Shown: positions 1-5,579 of the stretch, piece by piece
How the letters are laid out: the number at the start of each line of letters is the position of its first letter
How positions within the stretch are numbered: position 1 is the stretch's first letter
NCBI GenBank assembly: GCA_903890345.1
Contig: CAITAV010000075.1
Span: 1 to 10,282 of the forward strand
From: an uncultured Actinomycetes bacterium
Lineage (GTDB): Bacteria; Actinomycetota; Actinomycetes; Nanopelagicales; Nanopelagicaceae
Length of the DNA stretch: 10,282 bases
Reading direction: 5' to 3'
Notes under the pieces: model-generated
What the model saw: only the letters and a program-made list of their open reading frames with translations
Databases searched by the model: none
Told to the model about the DNA's origin: nothing
Translations under genes and position numbers: made by a program

Positions 1-422
1 ATTCGTGGGAATTTATCAACAGCTAAAACAGTTATGGCTCCATATTTTTGCTTGAGCTTCGCACGTGTAATTTCAAAATTTTCAACAGGACATGGTCCAA
101 CAGACGTCCACACCACATTATTTAAAATTGCAAATATGCCATCAACATTTGCACTATGAGGTTTAATTACTCGATGAGATAACAAGTGAAGTCTTAGGTA
201 GGCATCGCTAACAGTTTCTGGTGCTTTATCTAAATCTATTTCTAGAGAAACAACTTCGCGCTTTACTCCGCGGATTTCATCAACACCGGCGAGGGCAGAC
301 AGAAATGGAAGAACTGGGTTTGAAAGATTTCCCAACATCGGTTCTGGAAACCAGGTATCCAAAACGGCTCCACTGAGAGAAATCGTTGCGAGCCCGTGAC
401 CCGATGCTATGCGTTGTGACAT
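1..422 (-). CDS. dapD: Tetrahydrodipicolinate N-succinyltransferase, actinobacterial type (5' part, runs off left edge)
   Basis: The first 140 codons are present; the gene continues past the window. DapD transfers a succinyl group from succinyl-CoA to tetrahydrodipicolinate in the succinylase branch of lysine / meso-diaminopimelate synthesis, in the cytoplasm. I translated the minus strand by hand. The N-terminus matches the actinobacterial DapD domain as I remember it from M. tuberculosis: VLDTWFPEP near residue 21, YLRLHLLSHR near 80, NVVWTSVGPCP near 106 and VDKFPR at the window edge. The left-handed beta-helix and the succinyl-CoA site lie in the missing part. The ATG is 30 bp from the divergent LOG start. 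It has no Shine-Dalgarno but has a TACGCT hexamer 6 nt upstream, so a leaderless mRNA is likely. The family call is secure; whether the rest of the gene is intact cannot be seen. Confidence 0.93.
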   Translation of the reverse strand, partial: MSQRIASGHGLATISLSGAVLDTWFPEPMLGNLSNPVLPFLSALAGVDEIRGVKREVVSLEIDLDKAPETVSDAYLRLHLLSHRVIKPHSANVDGIFAILNNVVWTSVGPCPVENFEITRAKLKQKYGAITVLAVDKFPR

Positions 423-428
423 GGGCTA

Positions 429-434
429 AGCGTA
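429..434 (-). promoter_or_regulatory. -10-like hexamer TACGCT for dapD (leaderless start)
   Basis: On the minus strand TACGCT fits the TAnnnT -10 pattern and ends exactly 6 nt before the dapD ATG. That would place the transcription start at or next to the start codon. No convincing -35 box was found. It lies 5 bp from the opposing hexamer for the LOG gene. Confidence 0.5.
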
Positions 435-439
435 ACGCC

Positions 440-445
440 TATTCT
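440..445 (+). promoter_or_regulatory. -10-like hexamer TATTCT for the LOG-family gene (leaderless start)
   Basis: TATTCT ends 7 nt before the ATG at 453, and no Shine-Dalgarno lies between them. TTGTGAC at 414-420, inside the dapD start, is a possible but weak -35 element. The spacing implies a leaderless transcript. Confidence 0.5.
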
Positions 446-452
446 TACGTCC

Positions 453-992
453 ATGCCATTGCGAATTTCTGTCTATTGCTCATCTTCTCCAACTATTGAT
501 AAGAAATATCAAGAGTTAGCATTCGAACTCGGAGAAGCAATAGGCGCGCGTTCATGGAATCTAGTTTCCGGCGGTGGACATATTTCAATGATGGGCGCAG
601 TTGCGCGCGGAGTAAGAACAACTGGTGGCCACACAATTGGCGTAATCCCACAATTACTCGTAGATATTGAGTTTGCCGATAAAGAAAGCGACGAATTACA
701 GATCGTTGGATCAATGCGAGAGCGCAAAGGCAAGATAGAAGAGTTAGCTGATGCATTTATTGCATTGCCTGGCGGCCTCGGAACTCTGGAAGAGTTATTT
801 GAAATATGGGTTGGACGTTTCTTAAATTTTCATCAAAAACCAGTTGTCATACTCGATCCATTTGGTTTGTATGACCCACTTAAAACATTGATAGATCATC
901 TTGAAGTCGAAGGCTTTGTAAAACCTGGTCAGCGCGAGTTATTGCATTGGTGCACCACGATTGATCAAGCATTGGACATTTGCGGTGGCTGA
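453..992 (+). CDS. LOG family protein (TIGR00730), cytokinin riboside 5'-monophosphate phosphoribohydrolase-like
   Basis: This 179-aa Rossmann-fold protein has the usual length for bacterial LOG / TIGR00730 proteins. Members hydrolyse the N-glycosidic bond of nucleoside 5'-monophosphates such as AMP or cytokinin ribotides, giving the free base and ribose 5-phosphate. The hallmarks are visible: a glycine-rich phosphate loop SGGGHISMMG at 39-48, RERK at 89-92, and the catalytic signature PGGLGTLEEL at 106-115. The ATG at 453 is preceded by TATTCT and no ribosome binding site, consistent with a leaderless mRNA. The gene overlaps the following SRPBCC gene by 8 bp, so the two are probably one operon. 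From memory, a LOG gene near dapD/dapE is a conserved actinobacterial arrangement (M. tuberculosis Rv1205). The true substrate in a planktonic bacterium is unknown; nucleotide salvage is more plausible than hormone production. Confidence 0.93.
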   Translation: MPLRISVYCSSSPTIDKKYQELAFELGEAIGARSWNLVSGGGHISMMGAVARGVRTTGGHTIGVIPQLLVDIEFADKESDELQIVGSMRERKGKIEELADAFIALPGGLGTLEELFEIWVGRFLNFHQKPVVILDPFGLYDPLKTLIDHLEVEGFVKPGQRELLHWCTTIDQALDICGG

Positions 993-1434
993 TAATCACA
1001 TTGCTTTAACACTTGCGTTACCTTGCAATGCCCAACGCGCGTGGGATGAAATTACTGATTGGGACAACCAAGGTAAATGGATGCTACAAACTTCTGTATG
1101 GCTAACATCTGAAATTGAAAGTGGGCCTGGTACCGAAATAGCCGCATTTACTGGACCATTTCATAAATTGTTTCCCCGATTAAAATTTCTTGGTGTTTTA
1201 GACACCATGGTCGTAACTAGTTGGAAACCACCTTTTGTTTGTGATGTTTTACATACGGGTAAAATTATTAAAGGCACTGGAAGATTTGAAGTAGTTGCAA
1301 TAAATGAAGAGAATTCCCAATTTAATTGGTCAGAAATCATCTGGGCACCGCGTGCAATATTTTTGATTCTTAAACCTGCTCTCTACGTTGGAGTATGGAT
1401 TTCTCTGCGTAGATTCGCTCGAACTCTTAGATAA
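985..1434 (+). CDS. SRPBCC-fold (polyketide cyclase/START-like) protein
   Basis: A 149-aa protein of the SRPBCC ligand-binding fold, judged from the N-terminal pattern of a beta strand followed by AQRAWDEITDWDNQGKWM (residues 16-33), and an internal FEVVAINEENSQFNWSEIIW strand pair. The C-terminal helix is hydrophobic (IFLILKPALYVGVWISL) and would line the cavity or touch a membrane. The ligand is unknown. I chose GTG at 985, which overlaps the LOG stop by 8 nt (GTGGCTGA). A TTG at 961 would extend the protein by 8 residues and lengthen the overlap to 32 nt, which is less likely. There is no Shine-Dalgarno, so translation is probably coupled to the LOG gene. SRPBCC proteins occur next to LOG genes in other Actinobacteria (from memory). 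The fold is likely; the function is not known. Confidence 0.8.
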   Translation: MADNHIALTLALPCNAQRAWDEITDWDNQGKWMLQTSVWLTSEIESGPGTEIAAFTGPFHKLFPRLKFLGVLDTMVVTSWKPPFVCDVLHTGKIIKGTGRFEVVAINEENSQFNWSEIIWAPRAIFLILKPALYVGVWISLRRFARTLR

Positions 1435-1484
1435 CTCTCACTATTAGTTGGCTATATGCGGGGGGTTGCTGCCCGTCTGCACAG

Positions 1485-1490
1485 TAAACT
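1485..1490 (+). promoter_or_regulatory. -10-like hexamer TAAACT for the sigma region-4 protein (leaderless start)
   Basis: TAAACT ends 6 nt before the ATG at 1497. TTGCTG at 1466-1471 resembles a -35 box, but the 13-bp spacer is too short to be convincing. The 62-bp gap after the SRPBCC gene and the lack of a Shine-Dalgarno support a separate leaderless unit. Confidence 0.45.
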
Positions 1491-1496
1491 TGGCGT

Positions 1497-1688
1497 ATGA
1501 GCGAATCCAAAACTTTGTCAGAAGTTCTGTCTTCGCTCCCAGAGGAAGAAAGAATTATTTTGACGATGCATTATTTGCGGTCAATGTCACCGAGTGAGAT
1601 TGCTCAAAAATTGGGCGTTCCTGAGCGCTCTGTCACGGCTGTGATCGCCATTGGAAAGGCCCGCCTGAGCAAAACTTTGGGTTTATAA
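1497..1688 (+). CDS. Stand-alone sigma-70 region 4-like helix-turn-helix protein
   Basis: This 63-residue protein consists almost only of a sigma-70 region 4 domain. LPEEERIILTMHYL (14-27) matches the first two helices of sigma region 4, and SPSEIAQKLGVPERSVTAVI (31-50) forms the helix-turn-helix, followed by a basic stretch with K54 and R56. Region 2, needed for core binding and -10 recognition, is absent, so it cannot be a complete sigma factor. It could bind DNA, the RNA polymerase beta flap, or both, as a small regulator. Its own TAAACT hexamer and ATG argue that it is expressed and not a dead fragment. No anti-sigma gene is adjacent. In the M. tuberculosis counterpart region the ECF factor SigE and its anti-sigma RseA lie beside htrA (from memory); here neither is present. 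Target genes are unknown. Confidence 0.75.
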   Translation: MSESKTLSEVLSSLPEEERIILTMHYLRSMSPSEIAQKLGVPERSVTAVIAIGKARLSKTLGL

Positions 1689-1696
1689 GCCTGCTT

Positions 1697-1729
1697 TCTC
1701 GATTTCATATATTCGCTCTAAATGCGAGA
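1697..1729. repeat. Imperfect inverted repeat upstream of the DUF3117 gene
   Basis: TCTCGATTT at 1697-1705 pairs with AAATGCGAGA at 1720-1729, giving nine base pairs with one bulged G and a 14-nt loop. A shorter alternative hairpin uses TCGC at 1713-1716 and GCGA at 1724-1727. There is no T-run after it, so it is a poor terminator. It may be a structure in the leader of the DUF3117 mRNA, or chance. Confidence 0.3.
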
Positions 1730-1769
1730 TACTTCTCCTCTTACAGAACGCTCTTCGATTTATTTCCCT

Positions 1770-1775
1770 AAGGAG
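1770..1775 (+). promoter_or_regulatory. Shine-Dalgarno AAGGAG of the DUF3117 gene
   Basis: AAGGAG sits 7 nt before the ATG at 1783. It is the strongest ribosome binding site in the window and fixes this start. CTCCT at 1735-1739 is complementary to AGGAG and could in principle mask it. Confidence 0.75.
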
Positions 1776-1782
1776 TCTCCAG

Positions 1783-1962
1783 ATGGCAGCTATGAAACCC
1801 CGCACTGGTGATGGTCCTATGGAGGTCACAAAAGAGGCTCGCTCACTCGTGATGCGTATTCCTCTTGAAGGCGGCGGTCGTCTCGTAGTTGAGATGAATG
1901 CAGAGGAAGCAAACAACCTCAGCGCTGCACTGCATGCCGCAGTTTCCCTCGTCAAGAAATAA
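1783..1962 (+). CDS. DUF3117 family small protein
   Basis: The 59-aa product begins MAAMKPRTGDGPMEVTKEAR and continues with IPLEGGGRLVVEM (26-38), followed by an Ala/Glu/Asn-rich helix and a basic end, VKK. The first 38 residues match the actinobacterial DUF3117 family almost residue for residue as I recall it (M. tuberculosis Rv1211). The family is nearly universal in Actinobacteria, very strongly conserved, and has no established function; no catalytic motif or membrane segment is visible. The start is fixed by AAGGAG 7 nt upstream, which contrasts with the leaderless starts of its neighbours. The 94-bp gap upstream is the longest in this part of the window and may hold a leader with a hairpin. 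A terminator-like structure overlaps the stop codon, so it is probably a single-gene unit. Confidence 0.95.
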   Translation: MAAMKPRTGDGPMEVTKEARSLVMRIPLEGGGRLVVEMNAEEANNLSAALHAAVSLVKK

Positions 1963-1982
1963 GACGCATTTCTTCCTTTTTT
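1954..1982 (+). terminator. Probable intrinsic terminator at the end of the DUF3117 gene
   Basis: AAGAAAT (1954-1960) and ATTTCTT (1968-1974) form a perfect 7-bp stem around a 7-nt loop, followed by CC and six T at 1977-1982. The upstream arm includes the last two Lys codons and the first base of the TAA stop. The stem is AT-rich and therefore weak, but the T-run and location fit a rho-independent terminator. Confidence 0.5.
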
Positions 1983-1985
1983 AGT

Positions 1986-1991
1986 TAGCCT
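1986..1991 (+). promoter_or_regulatory. -10-like hexamer TAGCCT for leucyl aminopeptidase (leaderless start)
   Basis: TAGCCT ends 7 nt before the ATG at 1999 and begins only 4 nt after the terminator T-run of the preceding gene. There is no Shine-Dalgarno, so a leaderless transcript is likely. Confidence 0.45.
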
Positions 1992-1998
1992 TTGCGCT

Positions 1999-3480
1999 AT
2001 GCCTTACGCCCAACTCAATAGCATCGAATCTTCGCTAGAAGACATTGTCAGCGCAGATGCAATTGCAGTTGGTTTTATAAAATCTGAAGATTCTACATAT
2101 GAATTAGTTGGCAACATTAGTGCCGTATCTACTATCGAAAAATTCTTTGACATCGATCTGATTGATGAAATTACATTCTTTCAACCTAGTGGCAAAGCTG
2201 GCGAAATTTTAGAAATTCCAATCAGCCAGAAGGCTACAAAGGCAGATCGAGTTTTCGTTATTGGTTTGGGCGATCAGAGCACACAATCTCATCGACTTGC
2301 AGCAGCAAACCTTGGAAGAAAATTGCGCGGTAAGAAAACAATTGTTTCAACTTTACTTGCGACCGATTCTGCCGATGTGAGAGCCCACGCAATTTCGGCG
2401 GTAATGGGCGCCTACACATGGACTCTAAAAAGTGATTCCACCTCAGATCAACCTACGTTTAATATCGTGTGCAAAAACGAGAAAATAATTCATAGCGCCC
2501 AAGTTATTGCTCACTCTGTTTGCCGCGCTCGCGATCTGGTTCACACACCTTCAAATATAAAAAATCCTTTGTGGATGGCCAATCAGGCGCAGAAAATTGC
2601 AAAAGAAGGCAAACTTTCGATCAAAGTATTGGCTGGCAAAGAGCTTGCTCAATTTGGTGGATTGCGCGCAGTTGGAAACTCTTCCCCCAAGCCAGGACCG
2701 CGATTTATTCAAATAACTTACACACCAAAATCAACTGGCAAACGTGTTCCACACGTTGTTCTTGTGGGCAAAGGAATTACATTTGATACCGGTGGTGTTT
2801 CACTCAAGCGTCCATACGATCTGATGATGGCGATGAAGAGCGATATGGCTGGCGCATCGGCAGTACTAAATGTTGTCGGAGCGTTGCCAGAATTAAAGCC
2901 ACGCGTCAAAGTAACAGCATTGTTGATGTGTGCAGAAAATGCTCTCTCTGGAACTTCTCAACGCCCAAGTGATGTTATTACTCATTACGGCGGAACCACA
3001 GTAGAAGTACTCGATACAGATGCTGAAGGTCGATTGGTTTTAGCTGATGGGTTGGCATATGCCGATGCAAAACTTGATCCAGATTATTTACTGGACATTG
3101 CAACGCTAACGGGATCTGCAACACTCGGACTTGGGCGTCAATATGGTGCCATGTATACGCGCGATCGTGCTCTAGCATCGGCATTAGTTGCATTCGGTGA
3201 ATCATCTGGAGATCGCCTGTGGCATATGCCGCTCATTGATGATTACCAAGATTCATTAGAAAGCGACATTGCAGATTTTAATCACACCGCAGATAAAGGT
3301 GATTACTCTGCAGGATCCGTAACTGCTGCGCTCTTCTTAGAAAAATTTACTGGAAAAAGAAAATGGGTTCATTTAGATGTTGCAGGAACAGCGCGAAGCG
3401 AAAGTGACGCAGGAGAATCACCAAAGGGTGGCACTGGATTTGGTGTTCGCGTTCTCATTGATTGGATTATGAGTTTATGA
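1999..3480 (+). CDS. pepA: Leucyl aminopeptidase (cytosol aminopeptidase, M17 family)
   Basis: A 493-aa M17 metallopeptidase that removes N-terminal residues from peptides in the cytoplasm, normally as a hexamer with two metal ions per active site. The N-terminal domain spans about 1-165 and the catalytic domain about 170-493. Metal ligands expected from the family are present: K258 and D263 in GKGITFDTGG, D282 in KSDMAG, and D341 and E343 in DTDAEGRL. The catalytic pair corresponds to K270 and R345. The usual Asn of NTDAEGRL is Asp here (D339), a mild deviation. Length is normal. The ATG at 1999 has a TAGCCT hexamer 7 nt upstream and no ribosome binding site. The stop overlaps the methyltransferase start (ATGA at 3477), so the two are co-transcribed. 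The likely role is general peptide turnover. Confidence 0.97.
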   Translation: MPYAQLNSIESSLEDIVSADAIAVGFIKSEDSTYELVGNISAVSTIEKFFDIDLIDEITFFQPSGKAGEILEIPISQKATKADRVFVIGLGDQSTQSHRLAAANLGRKLRGKKTIVSTLLATDSADVRAHAISAVMGAYTWTLKSDSTSDQPTFNIVCKNEKIIHSAQVIAHSVCRARDLVHTPSNIKNPLWMANQAQKIAKEGKLSIKVLAGKELAQFGGLRAVGNSSPKPGPRFIQITYTPKSTGKRVPHVVLVGKGITFDTGGVSLKRPYDLMMAMKSDMAGASAVLNVVGALPELKPRVKVTALLMCAENALSGTSQRPSDVITHYGGTTVEVLDTDAEGRLVLADGLAYADAKLDPDYLLDIATLTGSATLGLGRQYGAMYTRDRALASALVAFGESSGDRLWHMPLIDDYQDSLESDIADFNHTADKGDYSAGSVTAALFLEKFTGKRKWVHLDVAGTARSESDAGESPKGGTGFGVRVLIDWIMSL

Positions 3481-4106
3481 TGAAAATTGATCCACATACT
3501 TATGCAGAGGGTTTCATTTCAGAAGATGAGTTCCAAATTCGCGCCAGAGCGCGCGGTCTTGAAGTTGGTGCAAAAGATGCATCAACAGGTGTTGGTTCAT
3601 ATCTTCGGACACTCGCTCACCAACTATCGGCACAATCAGTTGTTGAAGTAGGAACCGGTTCTGGTGTCGGAAGTCTCTGGATATTGGGCGGAATGATTAC
3701 TAGCGGCACTCTGACTTCAATTGATGATGAAACCGAACACTCCCGAATTGCGCGAATAGCGATGCAGGATGCAGACATTGCACCATCTCGCTACAGACTT
3801 ATCACTAATTCGATTATGGATGTAATGACCAAGTTAACTGACCGTGCATATGACCTAGTTGTTCTGCGTCACAATCCAGAAGATTTAACGTACACAATTG
3901 AAGAAGCACATCGAATTCTGCGTAGTGGCGGAGTAATGGTTATCGATGGATTCTTTGGTGGTGGAAAAGTTAGCGATCCATCACAAAGGGATCCGCGAAC
4001 AATTGCCCTGCGCGAAGCTGGTAAAACTGTAAAAGGTGCCACAGATCTCTGGGTAAGCACACTCATTACCGTTGGCGATGGTTTGTTAATCGCAACAAAG
4101 TTGTAG
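3477..4106 (+). CDS. O-methyltransferase-like protein (class I SAM-dependent, Rv1220c-like)
   Basis: A 209-aa Rossmann-fold methyltransferase of the small COMT-like O-methyltransferase family. SAM motif I is clear: EVGTGSGVGSLW at 57-68, followed by the acidic strand end SIDDE at 81-85 that would hold the SAM ribose. Overall layout and the C-terminal VGDGLLIATKL match the actinobacterial Rv1220c group from memory. The oddity is at 128-134: the family's metal-binding strand reads FIDADP-like, but here it is VVLRHNP, with Arg and Asn in place of the two Asp. Metal-dependent O-methylation is therefore doubtful, and the protein may use another mechanism or substrate, or act without catalysis. I chose ATG at 3477, which overlaps the pepA stop by 4 nt. 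A TTG at 3462 is possible but less likely. The substrate is unknown. Confidence 0.9.
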   Translation: MMKIDPHTYAEGFISEDEFQIRARARGLEVGAKDASTGVGSYLRTLAHQLSAQSVVEVGTGSGVGSLWILGGMITSGTLTSIDDETEHSRIARIAMQDADIAPSRYRLITNSIMDVMTKLTDRAYDLVVLRHNPEDLTYTIEEAHRILRSGGVMVIDGFFGGGKVSDPSQRDPRTIALREAGKTVKGATDLWVSTLITVGDGLLIATKL

Positions 4107-4119
4107 CAAGATAAGCACT

Positions 4120-5253
4120 ATGAGCTTTCTTTCCCGAAAATCACGTGCACGAATTGACGCACCTTGGTGGAATTCTCAAGATTTTTCACAACCGCGTAAG
4201 GGCGTCAGTCCAGGTTCTGTTGTTGTTTTGGCCATCATCGCTGGAATAGTTGGTGGAGCACTCGGAATAAATGCATCGGGTGGATTCTTCGGTGGCAAAG
4301 CAAATCTGGTTTCTGCATCTAATTCTGTTGAACGCAAACCAGATTCAGTCGCTGGTTTAGCAAATAGAGTTTTGCCTTCAGTCGTTTCAATAACTACCGG
4401 TTCCGGAAGCACTGGTTCAGGATTTATTATCGACAGCGCAGGATTTATTCTTACAAATAACCATGTTGTTGAGGAAGCAGCGCTATCTAAAGCAAAGATT
4501 ATTGTCACGCTCAATAATGGTGAAGAGTTTGAAAGCAAGATTATTGGAAGAGATGCTTCTTATGATTTAGCGGTTCTTAAGATTCTTGCAACTGGCTTGC
4601 CAGCACTTCAATTTGGCGACAGCGATAAAGTTGCGGTAGGAGATGCTGTAATTGCCATTGGTTCACCACTTGGCCTAAGTGGCACGGTTACATTAGGAAT
4701 AATTAGCGCAAAAGATAGAGCTGTAACAGCTGGTGGTACGGCAGGTGAAAACTCTTTCATCAATGCTTTACAAACAGATGCTGCGATCAATCCTGGAAAT
4801 TCTGGCGGACCACTTATTGACACGACAGGTGCGGTAATCGGAGTTAACTCTGCAATTGCAACATTAAGTGGAGCATCGACTAGTCAGGCTGGATCAATTG
4901 GATTAGGTTTTGCAATTCCAATTAATCAGGCTAGAAAAACAGCAGACCAGTTAATAAAGACTGGAAAAGCTTCTTATCCTGTCATGGGCGTTTCAATTGA
5001 TATGAATTTTGCAGGTCCAGGTGCGAAAGTAACAACTGCTGACGGAGCAATTCTTCCTGGTGGTCCGGCACAGAAAGCAGGATTACAACCTGGAGATCTA
5101 ATTATTGAATTTGCAGGCAAGACAATAAATAACGGCGATGAACTCATTGTTGCTATTAGATCAAAAAATATTGGTGATCGAGTTGAGATTAAGTACAAGC
5201 GTGGCAGCAGCACACGTACAGCAACTGTCGTTCTTGCAGCTGGCAAGAACTAA
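4120..5253 (+). CDS. Membrane-anchored HtrA/DegP-type serine protease with PDZ domain
   Basis: A 377-aa trypsin-like protease of the HtrA family, which degrades or refolds damaged proteins outside the cytoplasmic membrane. Order of parts: a basic cytoplasmic tail (1-30), one membrane segment (about 33-51), a Ser/Gly-rich linker, the protease domain (about 75-280) and one PDZ domain (about 285-375). The catalytic triad is visible as H115 in TNNHVV, D149 in SYDLAVL and S228 in GNSGGP. Only one PDZ is present, as in mycobacterial HtrA/PepD-type proteins. It starts 13 bp after the methyltransferase stop. The hexamer upstream (CAAGAT) is a poor -10, so read-through from pepA is likely. In M. tuberculosis htrA follows sigE and rseA and precedes tatB (from memory); here the sigma/anti-sigma pair is missing but tatB still follows. 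Confidence 0.93.
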   Translation: MSFLSRKSRARIDAPWWNSQDFSQPRKGVSPGSVVVLAIIAGIVGGALGINASGGFFGGKANLVSASNSVERKPDSVAGLANRVLPSVVSITTGSGSTGSGFIIDSAGFILTNNHVVEEAALSKAKIIVTLNNGEEFESKIIGRDASYDLAVLKILATGLPALQFGDSDKVAVGDAVIAIGSPLGLSGTVTLGIISAKDRAVTAGGTAGENSFINALQTDAAINPGNSGGPLIDTTGAVIGVNSAIATLSGASTSQAGSIGLGFAIPINQARKTADQLIKTGKASYPVMGVSIDMNFAGPGAKVTTADGAILPGGPAQKAGLQPGDLIIEFAGKTINNGDELIVAIRSKNIGDRVEIKYKRGSSTRTATVVLAAGKN

Positions 5254-5267
5254 TCTGAAACAACCAC

Positions 5268-5273
5268 TAGGCT
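5268..5273 (+). promoter_or_regulatory. -10-like hexamer TAGGCT for tatB-mrp (leaderless start)
   Basis: TAGGCT ends 6 nt before the tatB ATG at 5280, within the 26-bp gap after htrA. It is close to the common actinobacterial -10 form. No clear -35 and no Shine-Dalgarno were seen. Confidence 0.5.
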
Positions 5274-5279
5274 AAAAAC

Positions 5280-5579
5280 ATGATTTTTGGTATCGGTCCA
5301 GGTGAATTCATAGGATTGGCATTAATTGCCATTATCTTTGTGGGACCAGAGCGTTTACCTAAATTCTCTTCCGATGCTGCAAAGTTCTTAAAGAAGGTAA
5401 AAAATTTAGCAAATACCGCCACCGCAGAATTGCGTGAAAACCTCGGACCCGGATTCGAAGATTTACAGCCATCAGATTTGAATCCAAAAACTTTTATAAA
5501 GAAACAAATTGCAGGCGCACTCGATGAAGACAAACCACGAAATACAGCACAACCTAAAATTGATCCGGATTTACTATGA
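5280..5579 (+). CDS. tatB: Twin-arginine translocase subunit TatB
   Basis: A 99-aa protein with the TatA/B layout: a short extracytoplasmic N-terminus, one membrane helix (about 5-22) with an acidic residue near its start (E9), the hinge FVGPERLPKF (20-29), an amphipathic Lys-rich helix (about 29-50) and a polar tail. TatB works with TatC to recognise twin-arginine signal peptides and hands folded proteins to the TatA pore. The GPERLP hinge and the later LRENLGPGFEDL segment (52-63) resemble mycobacterial TatB more than TatA. It lies between htrA and mrp, the usual actinobacterial place for tatB. Its stop overlaps the mrp ATG (ATGA), implying coupled translation. No tatA or tatC is in the window. 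TatA remains a less likely alternative. Confidence 0.9.
   Translation: MIFGIGPGEFIGLALIAIIFVGPERLPKFSSDAAKFLKKVKNLANTATAELRENLGPGFEDLQPSDLNPKTFIKKQIAGALDEDKPRNTAQPKIDPDLL

Noticed and set aside
961..984. TTG start at 961 for the SRPBCC gene
   Set aside because: It would create a 32-nt overlap with the LOG gene. The added residues do not resemble the family N-terminus, and GTG 985 gives a normal short overlap.
1459..1475. G-rich/C-rich hairpin (CGGG...CCCG) before the sigma-4 gene as a terminator of the SRPBCC gene
   Set aside because: The stem is only about 4 bp and no T-run follows. It may simply be part of the promoter region.
1497..1688. Sigma-4 gene as a pseudogene fragment of a full sigma factor
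   Set aside because: No region-2 coding sequence is seen upstream in any frame, and the gene has its own ATG, promoter-like hexamer and uninterrupted domain. A fragment origin stays possible, but a pseudogene call is not supported.
3462..3476. TTG start at 3462 for the methyltransferase
   Set aside because: ATGATG at 3477-3482 overlaps the pepA stop in the usual ATGA form, which is the better start.
4107..4112. CAAGAT as a leaderless -10 box for htrA
   Set aside because: It lacks the leading T of TAnnnT. The 13-bp gap fits read-through from the methyltransferase gene at least as well.
4176..4538. Open frame of 120 codons on the minus strand inside htrA
   Set aside because: It lies fully antisense to a well-supported HtrA protease, with a low-complexity Pro/Ser/Ala composition typical of reading the opposite strand, and has no start signal.
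5267..5533. Open frame of 88 codons on the minus strand opposite tatB
   Set aside because: It is antisense to TatB, has no recognisable domain, and is not needed to explain any gap.
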